Positions 18,340-29,581 of a stretch of DNA of 37,305 nucleotides are shown one piece after another (position 1 is the stretch's first letter; every line of letters starts with the position of its first letter). The stretch is taken from NCBI GenBank assembly GCA_900470195.1, contig UEIJ01000015.1, positions 1 through 37,305 of the forward strand, in the 5' to 3' direction. The notes beneath the pieces were generated by a model that saw only the letters and a list, made by a program, of their open reading frames with translations, was not told the origin of the DNA and made no database searches. This DNA comes from Hyphomicrobiales bacterium (GTDB lineage: Bacteria; Pseudomonadota; Alphaproteobacteria; Rhizobiales; Rhizobiaceae). A program made the translations under genes and the position numbers.

Positions 18340-19233
18340 ATGCCTGCGCCGACCGATGAAAGCGCGATCTTTGATCGCGATCTCCTGCTCTCGTTTCGCC
18401 GCCGCGCCTTTGCGCGCAGAGAACCTGGCGCAGATTTCCTGTTGCAGCGCATTGCAGACGATCTTGGCGACCGCCTCGACGCCGTGGAGCGGCGTTTTCC
18501 CGTAGCCATCGATCTCGCTGGCCATACCGGCGCGGCAGCGACAGCCATAGCGCAGTCCGGCAAGGCAGACCTGATTGTCCGCGTCGAACGCGACAAAGAT
18601 TTTTTGCAAGGTCCATTCCCGGCAATCGTCGGCGATGAGGAAATACTACCCCTGAAAACCGGCACCGCCGATCTTATCGTGTCACTGATGGCGCTGCACG
18701 CGACCAACGATACGCCGGGCACGCTGGTGCAGATCGCCCGCGCCCTCAAACCCGACGGCCTGTTTCTGGCCGCCTTGAGCGGCAGCGGGACACTGGGCGA
18801 ATTGCGCGAGAGCTTGCTTCAAGCCGAAATCGAACTGACTGGCGGCGCCTCGCCGCGCATTTTCCCGTTTCCCGACGTGCGCGATGTGGGCGGCCTTCTG
18901 CAACGCGCAGGCTTTGCGCTGCCCGTAACGGATGTCGACAACATCACTGTGCGTTACGATTCGCTGTTCAACCTGATGGCCGATCTCCGCGCCATGGGCA
19001 TGCAGAACATCCTGCGCGACCGTTCCAGAAAGCCGGTTTCCAAACGGCTTTTCCTGCGTGCGGCCGAAATCTACGCCAAACGGTTTTCCGACCCGGACGG
19101 CCGCATTCGCGCGACTTTCTCCATCATCTGGCTGTCCGGCTGGGCACCGCATGAATCGCAGCAAAAACCGTTGAAGCCCGGCTCGGCAAAAGCATCGCTG
19201 GCGGAAGCGCTTAAAAAGGCGGAAGAGAAATAA
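18340..19233 (+). CDS. SAM-dependent methyltransferase, NDUFAF5/BioC-like
   Basis: A 297-residue class I methyltransferase. After an N-terminal helix (FDRDLLLSFRRRAFA) come a degenerate SAM loop (IDLAGHTGAAATAIAQ), a strand with acidic residues, and the C-terminal segment common to the NDUFAF5 group (ASPRIFPFPDVRDVGGLLQR, YDSLFNLMADLRAMGMQN). In mitochondria NDUFAF5 hydroxylates an arginine of a complex I subunit; in alphaproteobacteria the substrate is not established. The start at 18340 (MPAPTDES) is divergent from comF by 76 bases, so promoters of both must overlap there. Confidence 0.9.
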   Translation: MPAPTDESAIFDRDLLLSFRRRAFARREPGADFLLQRIADDLGDRLDAVERRFPVAIDLAGHTGAAATAIAQSGKADLIVRVERDKDFLQGPFPAIVGDEEILPLKTGTADLIVSLMALHATNDTPGTLVQIARALKPDGLFLAALSGSGTLGELRESLLQAEIELTGGASPRIFPFPDVRDVGGLLQRAGFALPVTDVDNITVRYDSLFNLMADLRAMGMQNILRDRSRKPVSKRLFLRAAEIYAKRFSDPDGRIRATFSIIWLSGWAPHESQQKPLKPGSAKASLAEALKKAEEK

Positions 19234-19235
19234 AG

Positions 19236-19280
19236 CGTGTCTCCCAAAAGTGGAAACCGGTATGGGAATAAAGACATGCG
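19236..19280. repeat. Dispersed palindromic intergenic element
   Basis: An interrupted inverted repeat: TGTCT (19238) and CCCA pair with TGGG and AGACA (19276), enclosing AAAAGTGGAAACCGGTA. It sits between two convergent genes. The pattern resembles the short palindromic repeat found in many copies between genes in Brucella and related Rhizobiales (from memory); a partial relative is at 14886-14913. It may also help to end transcription. Confidence 0.5.
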
Positions 19281-19288
19281 AAAGAAAG

Positions 19289-19639
19289 TTAGCAATCGCC
19301 GTGGTGGCTGCCGTTCGCCTCGATAATGCAGACGGAATTGGGGCTTGGCTGCAGCACGCTCTTGCGCACCGTATAGGTCTGGCCTGCCGCATGAGGCTGG
19401 CCACCGTTATCGCGCTTGATCGAACCCGTCATGGTACGGTCGATCCCATCTGGAAGCACCGACTGGGCAGCGACCTTGTTGGCCTGATCGTTGAGAACCG
19501 GCACAATGATAAGGGCGAGAGCGACAACCGCAGAGCCGAACAACAGCACAACGCGCAGGATTCCACGACCAGCCTTGGTAAGCGGCTTGGCCGTATATTC
19601 GTTGTGGTCAGCGCTAAAATAGTTGTTGTCGAAACTCAT
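19289..19639 (-). CDS. Hypothetical single-pass membrane protein
   Basis: A 116-residue protein I do not recognise. It has an N-terminal cytoplasmic tail of about 26 residues, one membrane helix (RVVLLFGSAVVALALIIVPV, about 29-48), and a periplasmic part with IDRTMTGSIKRD and two cysteines near the end (Cys104 and the C-terminal Cys116), which could form a disulfide. GGAG precedes the ATG by about ten bases. It lies alone between the methyltransferase (convergent) and mutT (same strand, 123 bases upstream). Codon use is like that of its neighbours. Confidence 0.75.
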   Translation of the reverse strand: MSFDNNYFSADHNEYTAKPLTKAGRGILRVVLLFGSAVVALALIIVPVLNDQANKVAAQSVLPDGIDRTMTGSIKRDNGGQPHAAGQTYTVRKSVLQPSPNSVCIIEANGSHHGDC

Positions 19640-19762
19640 GCTTCAGGACTCCGGGGCAACTCGTAAACGAGAATGCCTCAACGGAGTGAATCATAGATTA
19701 ACCGGCCAGTGGAATCGTAAGAACTTGCCAACCTTTTTCCACAGCTTTGGAAAGAGGTCCGC

Positions 19763-20179
19763 CTATAGAAGATCAAGCAGGAAAGGGATCAAAGGTTCGT
19801 CGGCAGGCGGCATCGGATAGTCGCGCATATCTTTCGGACGAACCCATTTCAGCGCCTGTCCTTCCAGCCCCCGCGCAATGCCTTCATAACGGCGGCAAAC
19901 ATAGAGCGGCATGAGCAGGTGAAAGTCATCATAGGTGTGGCTGGCGAATGTCAACGGCGCAAGGCAAGCCGCTTTCGTCGTGATGCCGATTTCTTCCTGC
20001 AATTCGCGGATCAGAGTCTCCTCCGGTGTTTCGCCTGGCTCGACCTTCCCGCCGGGAAACTCCCACAGCCCGGCAAGCTGCTTGCCTTCCGGGCGCTGCG
20101 TCAGCAGAACCCGGCCATCCGAATCCACCAGCGCGCAAGCTGCAACCAGAAGAATGCGGCGTCCCTTCACCTCGGTCAT
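19763..20179 (-). CDS. mutT: Nudix hydrolase, MutT-type 8-oxo-dGTP diphosphatase
   Basis: A 138-residue Nudix enzyme, probably cleansing the nucleotide pool of 8-oxo-dGTP to prevent mutation. The Nudix box is complete (GGKVEPGETPEETLIRELQE followed by EIG), with the upstream LTQRPEGKQLAGLWEFPGG typical of MutT. The ATG at 20179 overlaps the stop codon of the preceding acetyltransferase gene by ATGA, so translation is coupled; a longer in-frame start would overlap that gene in full. It is the last gene of the parvulin–argJ–GNAT–mutT run. Confidence 0.94.
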   Translation of the reverse strand: MTEVKGRRILLVAACALVDSDGRVLLTQRPEGKQLAGLWEFPGGKVEPGETPEETLIRELQEEIGITTKAACLAPLTFASHTYDDFHLLMPLYVCRRYEGIARGLEGQALKWVRPKDMRDYPMPPADEPLIPFLLDLL

Positions 20180-20946
20180 TTCTCGCTGCTCTCCCGATAG
20201 GCATAGCGATAGGCTTCCTGAAAGCCGAAGCTTTCGTAAAGTGCAAGCCCGGCCACATTGTCCGCCTCGATCTGCAGCCATGCCGTCTTCGCACCGAGCT
20301 TTGCCGCCCATTTGAGCGCCGAACCCACGATCACATGCCCGTGGCCCTTGCGCCTAGCATCACGCAGCGTTCCAACATCGAACAGTCCTGCCATGACGCC
20401 ATCCTGCACGCAAAGCAGGTTGGATACGGCTCGTCCACCCTCCTCCAGCACGAACATGCCCTTGTTCGGACGAACATTGTTGAGAAGTTCGGAGAAGCCG
20501 GGGCGCATATCCTCCGGTCTTTCGTGGATGGAAAGCGAGGCATCCACGAAACGGCCGACATCCTTCAGGGGGATCTGATCAATCGCGCCCGACAGATCGA
20601 GTTCCTCGAGATTAGCGGTCATCACGATGGTTTCGTCCCGGCGCTTCCAGCCGAGCCCTTCGAGATAATCCTCCAGCTCACGCGGCGCGAGCGGGGAAAG
20701 CCGGAAGCAGGGAACCCGGCCATAGGCGCGGAAACGCTGCGCGGCCAGTTCCACGCGCGTAGGAATATCCCGCGTATCGCCGGGATCGAGCGGATTGACC
20801 GAGTTAAGACGCCGGGAGGGATGCGCTGCCGTCATGCGTATTGCCCATGTGCCGTCATAGTGGACGGACGTCGCGGGCCAGGCACGAAAGCCTACGGCTT
20901 CAAGCTGGCGGACGATAGCGAGGCTTGGGGTGCTGGGTTTTTCCAT
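20176..20946 (-). CDS. GNAT family N-acetyltransferase
   Basis: A 256-residue acetyl-CoA-dependent acyltransferase. The N-terminal half is a degenerate GNAT-like domain (RMTAAHPSRRLNSVNPLDPG). The C-terminal half has the acetyl-CoA motif RDARRKGHGHVIVGSALKWA and the terminal NVAGLALYESFGFQEAYRYAYR. The start at 20946 (MEKPSTPSLA) lies 8 bases after the argJ stop, and its stop overlaps mutT, so the three are one transcription unit. The substrate is unknown; the neighbourhood next to argJ is conserved in Rhizobiales but does not identify it. Confidence 0.92.
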   Translation of the reverse strand: MEKPSTPSLAIVRQLEAVGFRAWPATSVHYDGTWAIRMTAAHPSRRLNSVNPLDPGDTRDIPTRVELAAQRFRAYGRVPCFRLSPLAPRELEDYLEGLGWKRRDETIVMTANLEELDLSGAIDQIPLKDVGRFVDASLSIHERPEDMRPGFSELLNNVRPNKGMFVLEEGGRAVSNLLCVQDGVMAGLFDVGTLRDARRKGHGHVIVGSALKWAAKLGAKTAWLQIEADNVAGLALYESFGFQEAYRYAYRESSEK

Positions 20947-20954
20947 CACTTCGA

Positions 20955-22196
20955 TCAACTTCTGTAATCGCCGTTGATGGCGACGTATTCCTTGGTGAGA
21001 TCGCAAGTCCAGACGGTTGCCTTGCCCTTGCCTATCCCCAAATCGACGCGAATGCGAATATCCTCGCCCTGCATATAGGCAGAGGTGGCTTCTTCCGAAT
21101 AAGCAGGATCGCGCTCGCCCTGATGGGCAACGCGAATATCGCCGAACCAGATCGCGAGCCGGTCGCGGTCGGCAGGTTCGCCAGCCTTGCCGACGGCCAT
21201 GACCACGCGGCCCCAATTGGCGTCCTCGCCGGCGACAGCCGTCTTCACCAGCGGCGAATTGGCGATGGAAAGCGCGATCTTCTTGGCGGAAGCCGCAGAC
21301 TTCGCGCCCGTGACTTCAACCTCCACCATCTTGCGCGCGCCCTCACCGTCGCGCACGACCTGTAGCGCCAGCGATTTCAGGAGGCGGCCCAGCGCCTTTT
21401 TGAACTCACCCAGCCGCTTGTCGGCGGGGTCGGTAATCTCCGGCGCGCCGCGCTCTGCCGCCGTGCCGGTGGCAAAAAGCATCAGCGTATCGGACGTGGA
21501 CGTGTCGCTATCCACCGTCACCGCATTGAAGGTCGAGCCGACGCCCTTCGACAGAAGGCTCTGCAAAACATCGGCCTTGATCGGCGCATCGGTGACGACA
21601 AAGGAAAGCATCGTTGCCATATCCGGCGCGATCATGCCTGCACCCTTGGCGATACCGTTGATCGTGACCGGCACCTGACCGAGCAGCACCGTTTCGGTCG
21701 CAACCTTCGGATAGGTATCCGTGGTCATGATCGCCTTGGCGGCTTCGGTCCAGAAGTCTTCCACGGCATCCCTGTTCATGTCGCCAAGCAGATGCGCGAA
21801 CTTTCCGGCATCGAGCGGTTCGCCGATCACGCCGGTCGAAGCGAGAAAGACGTCCGTCGTGGCGCAGCCGACCGCTTTGGCAGCAGCTTCCGCCGTTGCT
21901 TCCGTCGCCGCGCGACCCTTGATACCCGTAAAGGCATTGGCATTGCCGGAATTGACGACGACGGCGCGAGCCTTTCCGTGCACGAGGTTGCGGCGGCAAA
22001 AATCGACCGGCGCCGACGGGCAGAGCGAACGGGTAAAGACGCCAGCGGCTTCCGCCGGTCGGTCGAAGACCATCAGCATCACATCCGTTCGTCCCTTGTA
22101 CTTGATCCCGGCAGCAGCGGTGGCGATGCGCACGCCATGGACGACCGGCATTGTTGGGTAGTGTTTTGGAGCGAGCGGAGAAACTGACGCGGACAT
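20955..22196 (-). CDS. argJ: Bifunctional ornithine acetyltransferase / N-acetylglutamate synthase
   Basis: A 413-residue ArgJ. It moves the acetyl group from N-acetylornithine to glutamate, closing the acetyl cycle of arginine synthesis, and may also make N-acetylglutamate from acetyl-CoA. The self-cleavage site is intact: [16 protein letters not shown], cut between Ala and Thr, giving alpha and beta chains with Thr as nucleophile. GAGG lies shortly before the ATG at 22196. It is followed closely by the GNAT and mutT genes; the parvulin gene upstream ends in its own terminator. Confidence 0.97.
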   Translation of the reverse strand: MSASVSPLAPKHYPTMPVVHGVRIATAAAGIKYKGRTDVMLMVFDRPAEAAGVFTRSLCPSAPVDFCRRNLVHGKARAVVVNSGNANAFTGIKGRAATEATAEAAAKAVGCATTDVFLASTGVIGEPLDAGKFAHLLGDMNRDAVEDFWTEAAKAIMTTDTYPKVATETVLLGQVPVTINGIAKGAGMIAPDMATMLSFVVTDAPIKADVLQSLLSKGVGSTFNAVTVDSDTSTSDTLMLFATGTAAERGAPEITDPADKRLGEFKKALGRLLKSLALQVVRDGEGARKMVEVEVTGAKSAASAKKIALSIANSPLVKTAVAGEDANWGRVVMAVGKAGEPADRDRLAIWFGDIRVAHQGERDPAYSEEATSAYMQGEDIRIRVDLGIGKGKATVWTCDLTKEYVAINGDYRS

Positions 22197-22296
22197 ATGG
22201 GCCTCGATGGGATGCGGTTTCGTAGAAAGCCTGACGCGCGCATTGGAAAGGTTTGCGGTCTAAAATCAAGCGGTAAACGCAAGATCGAAATAAAAA

Positions 22297-22318
22297 ACGC
22301 CCCGGCAAGCCGGGGCGT
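22297..22318 (-). terminator. Rho-independent terminator of the parvulin gene
   Basis: Perfect 10-bp stem ACGCCCCGGC / GCCGGGGCGT with a 2-base AA centre (in practice a 4-base loop), followed on the minus strand by six T. It lies between the parvulin gene and argJ, so argJ should have its own promoter in the remaining 100 bases. Confidence 0.9.
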
Positions 22319-22336
22319 CGATACTTGAAGCGGGAT

Positions 22337-23329
22337 TTACTGCTGAGGAGCGGCGTCTTCCGGCGCCTCATCCTTGTCCGCGCCTTCCTGGGCAGCAGCA
22401 GCGTCCTTCATGGCTTTCTCGACAGCCGGGTCCTTGTATTCGATCTTCATGCCGTCACGCAGTTTCTTGACGGTTTCGACATAACGCTCGCGCATGATGA
22501 TCGAACGGATCTGATCCTTGACCTGATCGAATGCCGGAGGCTGCTTGGTGCGGCGATCTTCGAGCTGGATGACGTGGAAGCCGAACTGGGTCTGTACCGG
22601 TTCCTTGGTGTATTCTCCGGGCTTCAGCGCAAACGCGGCCTTTTCAAATTCCGGCACCATCTGGCCTTCGGTGAAGTAACCGAGGTCGCCGCCATTCGAA
22701 GCCGTTCCGTCGGTCGAGCTTTCCTTGGCAAGGTCCTCGAACTTGGCGCCGCCTGCAAGCTTCTTGATGATGGCTTCGGCTTCTTCCTTGGTCTTCACGA
22801 GGATGTGACGGGCCCGCACTTCGACCTGCGGCGGCATGGCTGCGATTTCCTTGTCGTAGCGCGCACGCACGTCGTCATCGCTGATCTTGTCGACAACCGC
22901 ATCCTTGAAATATTCGTTATGGAGCGCGCGTTCACGCAGGAATTCCATGCGATCCTTGAATTCCTTGGACTGATCGAGCTTTTCCTTTTCCGCTTCACCA
23001 GCCATTGCCTTGATGTCGATCAGGGCGGCGAGCGCAGCCAGACGGCGCTGCTCGGCCGGAAGGCGCGAGAACTGCGGATCGAGATCGCCGGCAGCCTGAT
23101 CGACCTCACCGACAGTAATATCCTTGCCGTTGACGGTCGCCAGAACCTTCGATGGATCTTCCTTTTCTGCAGGAGCGGCAGCCGGTGCAGCAGCAGGCTT
23201 TGCAGTACCTTGGGCAGCGTCCTGCGCGAATGCGGCGCCCGAATAGCCTGCCAGCGCCACCGAGGCCGCCAGAGACATGCCGACGACTGCGAGAGCCTTG
23301 CGATAAGGGGCTTTCAGTATAGCTTTCAT
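22337..23329 (-). CDS. Periplasmic peptidyl-prolyl cis-trans isomerase (parvulin type)
   Basis: A 330-residue exported foldase related to SurA/PrsA. It has a signal peptide (KALAVVGMSLAASVALAGYS, cleaved near AFA-QD), an Ala/Pro linker, a helical SurA_N-like region, and one parvulin domain (about 175-270) with RARHILVKTKEEAEAII, GGDLGYFTEGQMVPEFE and FGFHVIQLEDRR. The C-terminus is Ala/Glu/Asp-rich. It should help fold exported proteins in the periplasm, which suits its place divergent from secA. The start at 23329 is set by the signal peptide and AAGGAGAG upstream; the frame stays open for another 118 codons without meaning. Confidence 0.93.
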   Translation of the reverse strand: MKAILKAPYRKALAVVGMSLAASVALAGYSGAAFAQDAAQGTAKPAAAPAAAPAEKEDPSKVLATVNGKDITVGEVDQAAGDLDPQFSRLPAEQRRLAALAALIDIKAMAGEAEKEKLDQSKEFKDRMEFLRERALHNEYFKDAVVDKISDDDVRARYDKEIAAMPPQVEVRARHILVKTKEEAEAIIKKLAGGAKFEDLAKESSTDGTASNGGDLGYFTEGQMVPEFEKAAFALKPGEYTKEPVQTQFGFHVIQLEDRRTKQPPAFDQVKDQIRSIIMRERYVETVKKLRDGMKIEYKDPAVEKAMKDAAAAQEGADKDEAPEDAAPQQ

Positions 23330-23636
23330 ATGGAATTCTCTCCTTCGTGACCGCTTACCGGCCCGATGAATGCGGCAGAATTTGGCCCGGACACCTCCAA
23401 TATTACGACAAAGGAAAGGATTTCGAGCCTTTAGAGCAACGTTGACATCGCCCGAAGCCCCTCTTATCTGTCCTTCGGCTTTACGTCCAGTAAGGGGCGG
23501 GGGAATTGCGCCGGAAATGCGCCGTATCTGGCAGCTTTCACAGCGCAGTTTTCTTGCAATTGTTTCAATACGCGTGAATAAAGCATTCGACATTGCCGGA
23601 AGCGCTTCCGGCTGAACGGACAGGAAAGGACCAGTG
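23330..23636. other. Divergent control region between the parvulin gene and secA
   Basis: 307 bases with promoters for both directions. The rightward secA promoter is clear at 23442-23470. For the leftward gene I see no hexamers worth reporting. There is a small near-palindrome, GGAAGCGCTTCC, at about 23598-23609, in the secA leader. Confidence 0.5.
23442..23470 (+). promoter_or_regulatory. sigma70-like promoter of secA
   Basis: Perfect -35 TTGACA (23442-23447), 17-base spacer, and -10 TATCTG (23465-23470), about 165 bases before the secA start codon. The long leader could allow control at the RNA level, but no structure is evident. Confidence 0.6.
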
Positions 23637-26357
<2,721 letters not shown>

Positions 26358-26701
26358 CGCGCGCGGAAGCTTCTCGCCGTTTCTAATCGACAAACCCCGG
26401 CAAGCCATTTGCCGGGGTTTATTGTTTCACCGGCAAGGCGTATCGATAGAGTTAGCGAGCGGTTCTATGCTTGCTCTATTTTAGATAACTCAAATATAGA
26501 TGCCGTTTAGAAAATACTCACCATTCCTTGAAGTCTTGGAACCTTCGGCAGATTAGACTTTTTCTTTTTCTCTTTATAAAGAACTCCTGTCTAAGGTTTT
26601 CCTGCACGTCGCAGGCAACAAAGCACAGGCGTGAAAAGCCGGCTTGTCCGGCGCATAACAAGCAGGCCCGAAGAGACCTGCAAAGACAGGGTTGGCAAAC
26701 A
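26358..26701. other. Region between secA and the flippase gene
   Basis: 344 bases. The secA terminator is at 26392-26420. From about 26450 to 26600 the sequence is markedly AT-rich, which fits a promoter region for the flippase cluster, but no hexamer pair is convincing. The open frame of the flippase extends back to an ATG at 26528; those 58 codons look non-coding. Confidence 0.45.
26392..26420 (+). terminator. Rho-independent terminator of secA
   Basis: Perfect 10-bp stem AAACCCCGGC / GCCGGGGTTT with a 9-base loop, followed by ATTGTTT, 34 bases after the secA stop codon. Confidence 0.88.
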
Positions 26702-28123
26702 GTGCGGTTTTCGGCGGCTGAAACGGCGAGCCGGTTTTTACCCGGCAGGATCGCGGCCAGGCTTCGTCCCGTGACGGAGCGGCTGGATGCCGTGCTTACG
26801 GATAGTGGACCGCAGGCGAGCGCACAGCGCTCGTCCCTCGCCGCCTTTTCCGTGCGCGTGGCGAGTGCCGGTATCGCTCTCCTGTCTCAGGTCATTCTGG
26901 CCCGCTGGATGGGTGAATTTGAATACGGCGTTTTCGTTCTCGTGTGGCTCGCCATGATCATCATAGGAGATCTGGCCTGCTTCGGACTGCACACGACCAT
27001 CATTCGCTTCGTGCCGGAATATATGCAGCGCCAGTCCTTCGGACTTATACGCGGAATCATTGCAACCGGACGCATTTTTGCTTTCACAGCCGCCACGCTC
27101 CTCGCACTTGTGGGTACGGGCCTGTTGCTCCTGCTAAAGGACCATGTTGCGAGCTATTATCTCGTGCCCTTCATCCTCGGCTTCATCTGTCTGCCGATGA
27201 TTGCGCTCGGCAATATGCTGGACGGTATTGCCCGCTCGCGTACCTGGGTGATGATGGCACTGACGCCAAGCTATATTATCCGCCCGCTTCTGGTCCTCCT
27301 GTTGATGATCGTGGCGCATGGAGCCGAATTACCTTCGACCGCAACCGTCGCACTGGCTCTATCGATCGCAGCGACCTGGATCACAACGGCCGGCCAATTT
27401 CTGACGGTCGACCATTCGCTGAAAAAGGATATCCCCGCAGCAACGCATGAACATCGGTTGGGCGAGTGGATGAAAGTCTCTCTGCCGATTTTCCTCGTGG
27501 AAGGCTTTTTCTTCCTACTCATCAATATCGATGTTCTGATGGTCGGCCATGCGCTCGATCCCGAGCAAGTCGCGATCTATTTTGCGGCTACAAAGATCAT
27601 GGCGCTTGCCCATTTTGTCTATTTTGCCGTGAAGGCCAGCGTCGCCCAGCGTTATTCCGACCTGCTCCACAGCGGCAACCGCGCCGAGTTTGCAAGCTTT
27701 GCCGAAGCATCCGTGCGCTGGACATTCTGGCCGACGCTGTTTCTCGGCATTATCATCCTGCTGATGGGTTACCCGCTTCTGCGGCTTTTCGGTCCGGCCT
27801 TCACCGCCGGCTATCCGCTTCTGTTCATCCTCATCATCGGGGTGATCGCACGCGCCAGCGTCGGCCCGGCGGAAAGCCTTCTCAATATGTCGGGCAAGCA
27901 GAATATTTGCGCGCTTCTCTATGCCGCAACACTTGCCGTCAACGTCATTCTCAATCTCGTGCTGATACCACGGTTCGGCCTGACGGGCGCTGCCGTCTCG
28001 ACCGCCATCGCCATGCTGATGGAGGCCGCACTCCTCTCGTCCGCCGTGTCACGCACCTTGCACATAACAATGTTCATTCTCATTCCACGAGACCGTGCCA
28101 AGACCTCGGAGGGAGCTTCGTAA
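26702..28123 (+). CDS. Polysaccharide flippase (Wzx/MATE-like, MVF superfamily)
   Basis: About 473 residues with some 12 to 14 membrane helices. The first one and its approach (AAFSVRVASAGIALLSQVIL, then ARWMGEFEYGVFVLVW) are typical of Wzx-type oligosaccharide flippases. The family moves lipid-linked glycans across the inner membrane. The start is uncertain. I chose the GTG at 26702 because upstream codons back to the ATG at 26528 are AT-rich and unlike a protein; a GTG near 26770 is another option. The stop codon shares one base with the next start (TAATG), so the two genes are translationally coupled. The glycan is unknown, and no glycosyltransferase gene is adjacent. Confidence 0.85.
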   Translation: MRFSAAETASRFLPGRIAARLRPVTERLDAVLTDSGPQASAQRSSLAAFSVRVASAGIALLSQVILARWMGEFEYGVFVLVWLAMIIIGDLACFGLHTTIIRFVPEYMQRQSFGLIRGIIATGRIFAFTAATLLALVGTGLLLLLKDHVASYYLVPFILGFICLPMIALGNMLDGIARSRTWVMMALTPSYIIRPLLVLLLMIVAHGAELPSTATVALALSIAATWITTAGQFLTVDHSLKKDIPAATHEHRLGEWMKVSLPIFLVEGFFFLLINIDVLMVGHALDPEQVAIYFAATKIMALAHFVYFAVKASVAQRYSDLLHSGNRAEFASFAEASVRWTFWPTLFLGIIILLMGYPLLRLFGPAFTAGYPLLFILIIGVIARASVGPAESLLNMSGKQNICALLYAATLAVNVILNLVLIPRFGLTGAAVSTAIAMLMEAALLSSAVSRTLHITMFILIPRDRAKTSEGAS

Positions 28124-29409
28124 TGGCCGCGAAACCTTTGCTCGAAGAATCGGCAGGCGGAAATGCAGCCCACATCGTTTCGGAACTATCCGAGAGCGGC
28201 GTGGCGCATGAAGCCATCAAGAAGCTGGAGGAGAGCCTTCACAGCCGCGACATACCGCGCAAGCTGGCTATCTATGGAGCGGCTGCGGGCTTTGAATTGC
28301 GCGACGAACTCGACCATCTGAGCAATCGTACAGTCGAACCGAACATCTTCTTCAACGCGCGATTTCTGGCACCCGCCATGCCGCGCCTCGAAGATCGGGA
28401 AGTCCGCTTCATGGTGATGCGGGACGAAAACGAGATACGCAGCCGCCTGCGCTTCGTCATGCCATATACGATCGAGCGTCCCGGCCTGCCGCTTTCAACG
28501 CCCGTCATCCGCGCATGGTCGACCCCTTTCGGACCTCAGGGCACGCCGCTGATTGATCATGACGACCCCGTGGGCGTGCTCGAAGACCTGTTCGATATTC
28601 TGGCACGCAGGCATCTCAAATTGCCGGATGTGCTCGTTCTGCCGGAAATGCGCGCCAACGGCCCGGCTGCGAAACTGATCCGTTCGGTGGCAGTGGGGCG
28701 GCAATTGCCCCTGGTCGCCATAGAGCAGAAAGAGCGTCCTTTTCTCGAAAGCGAACTGGATGGCGACGCCTATATCAGACAGGCAATCGGCGCGCACCAT
28801 CGGCGGGACTATAATCGCCTGTGGCGCAGGCTGTCGGAAAAGGGTGAACTTGCCTATCGCGTTGCCCGCACGCCGGAGGAAGTTCGCCACGCGTTCGAAC
28901 ATTTCCTGACGCTGGAAGCGAGCGGGTGGAAAGGCAAGCGCGGCACCGCGATGGCCGTCGACCGGTTTCGTGCCGCCTTTGCCCGCGAAGCGGTAAACAA
29001 CCTTGCCGAACGTGACTGCGTGCGCGTGCACACGCTCGAACTAGACGGACGGGTCATTGCCATCCTGATCGTCTTTACGGTTTCAGGCGAAGCCTGGACC
29101 TGGAAGACCGCCTATGACGAAAGCCTGAACGCCTGGTCACCCGGTGTGCTTCTGATGATCGAAGTCGTGAAGAACCACCTGAACGATCCCAACATCAATC
29201 GCACCGACTCGTGCGCCGTTCCTGACCATCCGGTCATGACACGGCTGTTCGATGCACGCGAAACTATCGAAACTCTGGTCATCGGGCTCAATCCGGCTAC
29301 CGACAAGCTGGTCCGTCAGGCCGCATCGCAGATTCACCTCTATCAGCGGACACGCAATCTGGCTCGTATTCTCCGCAATCGCATCCGCAGTATCACCGAA
29401 AGGAAATAG
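28123..29409 (+). CDS. GNAT family acetyltransferase, CelD/BcsL-like (Acetyltransf_6 type)
   Basis: A 428-residue protein. The C-terminal half (about 215-390) is the GNAT-like domain found in CelD/BcsL and FemAB-related proteins: RRDYNRLWRRLSEKGELAYR, FLTLEASGWKGKRGTAM, AILIVFTVSGEAWTWKTAYD and WSPGVLLMIEVVKNHL are its recognisable blocks. Members are linked to exopolysaccharide or cellulose synthesis. Residues 1-90 show nothing I recognise. The ATG at 28123 overlaps the flippase stop and has GGAGGGAG upstream, so coupled expression is near certain. An acyl modification of the flipped glycan is the natural guess, but it is inference. Confidence 0.88.
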   Translation: MAAKPLLEESAGGNAAHIVSELSESGVAHEAIKKLEESLHSRDIPRKLAIYGAAAGFELRDELDHLSNRTVEPNIFFNARFLAPAMPRLEDREVRFMVMRDENEIRSRLRFVMPYTIERPGLPLSTPVIRAWSTPFGPQGTPLIDHDDPVGVLEDLFDILARRHLKLPDVLVLPEMRANGPAAKLIRSVAVGRQLPLVAIEQKERPFLESELDGDAYIRQAIGAHHRRDYNRLWRRLSEKGELAYRVARTPEEVRHAFEHFLTLEASGWKGKRGTAMAVDRFRAAFAREAVNNLAERDCVRVHTLELDGRVIAILIVFTVSGEAWTWKTAYDESLNAWSPGVLLMIEVVKNHLNDPNINRTDSCAVPDHPVMTRLFDARETIETLVIGLNPATDKLVRQAASQIHLYQRTRNLARILRNRIRSITERK

Positions 29410-29581
29410 GGACTGATATAAGAAACCTTAAAAATGCCCAGAAATCGCGGTCTTGGATATCCGATACCCGGAATTACCGGGCAATAGATGTTGCGCTTGC
29501 AGTTCTGCGGAACCCTTGCAAAGCTCATCCACGACGGTTCCAACGGCCAGCAGCGGCCAAATCGGATTTGGAGGTTCAGGA

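Noticed and set aside
27466..28122. Long N-terminal extension of the GNAT frame
   Set aside because: It overlaps the flippase gene in another frame and reads like out-of-frame sequence. The start at 28123 has a strong ribosome binding site.
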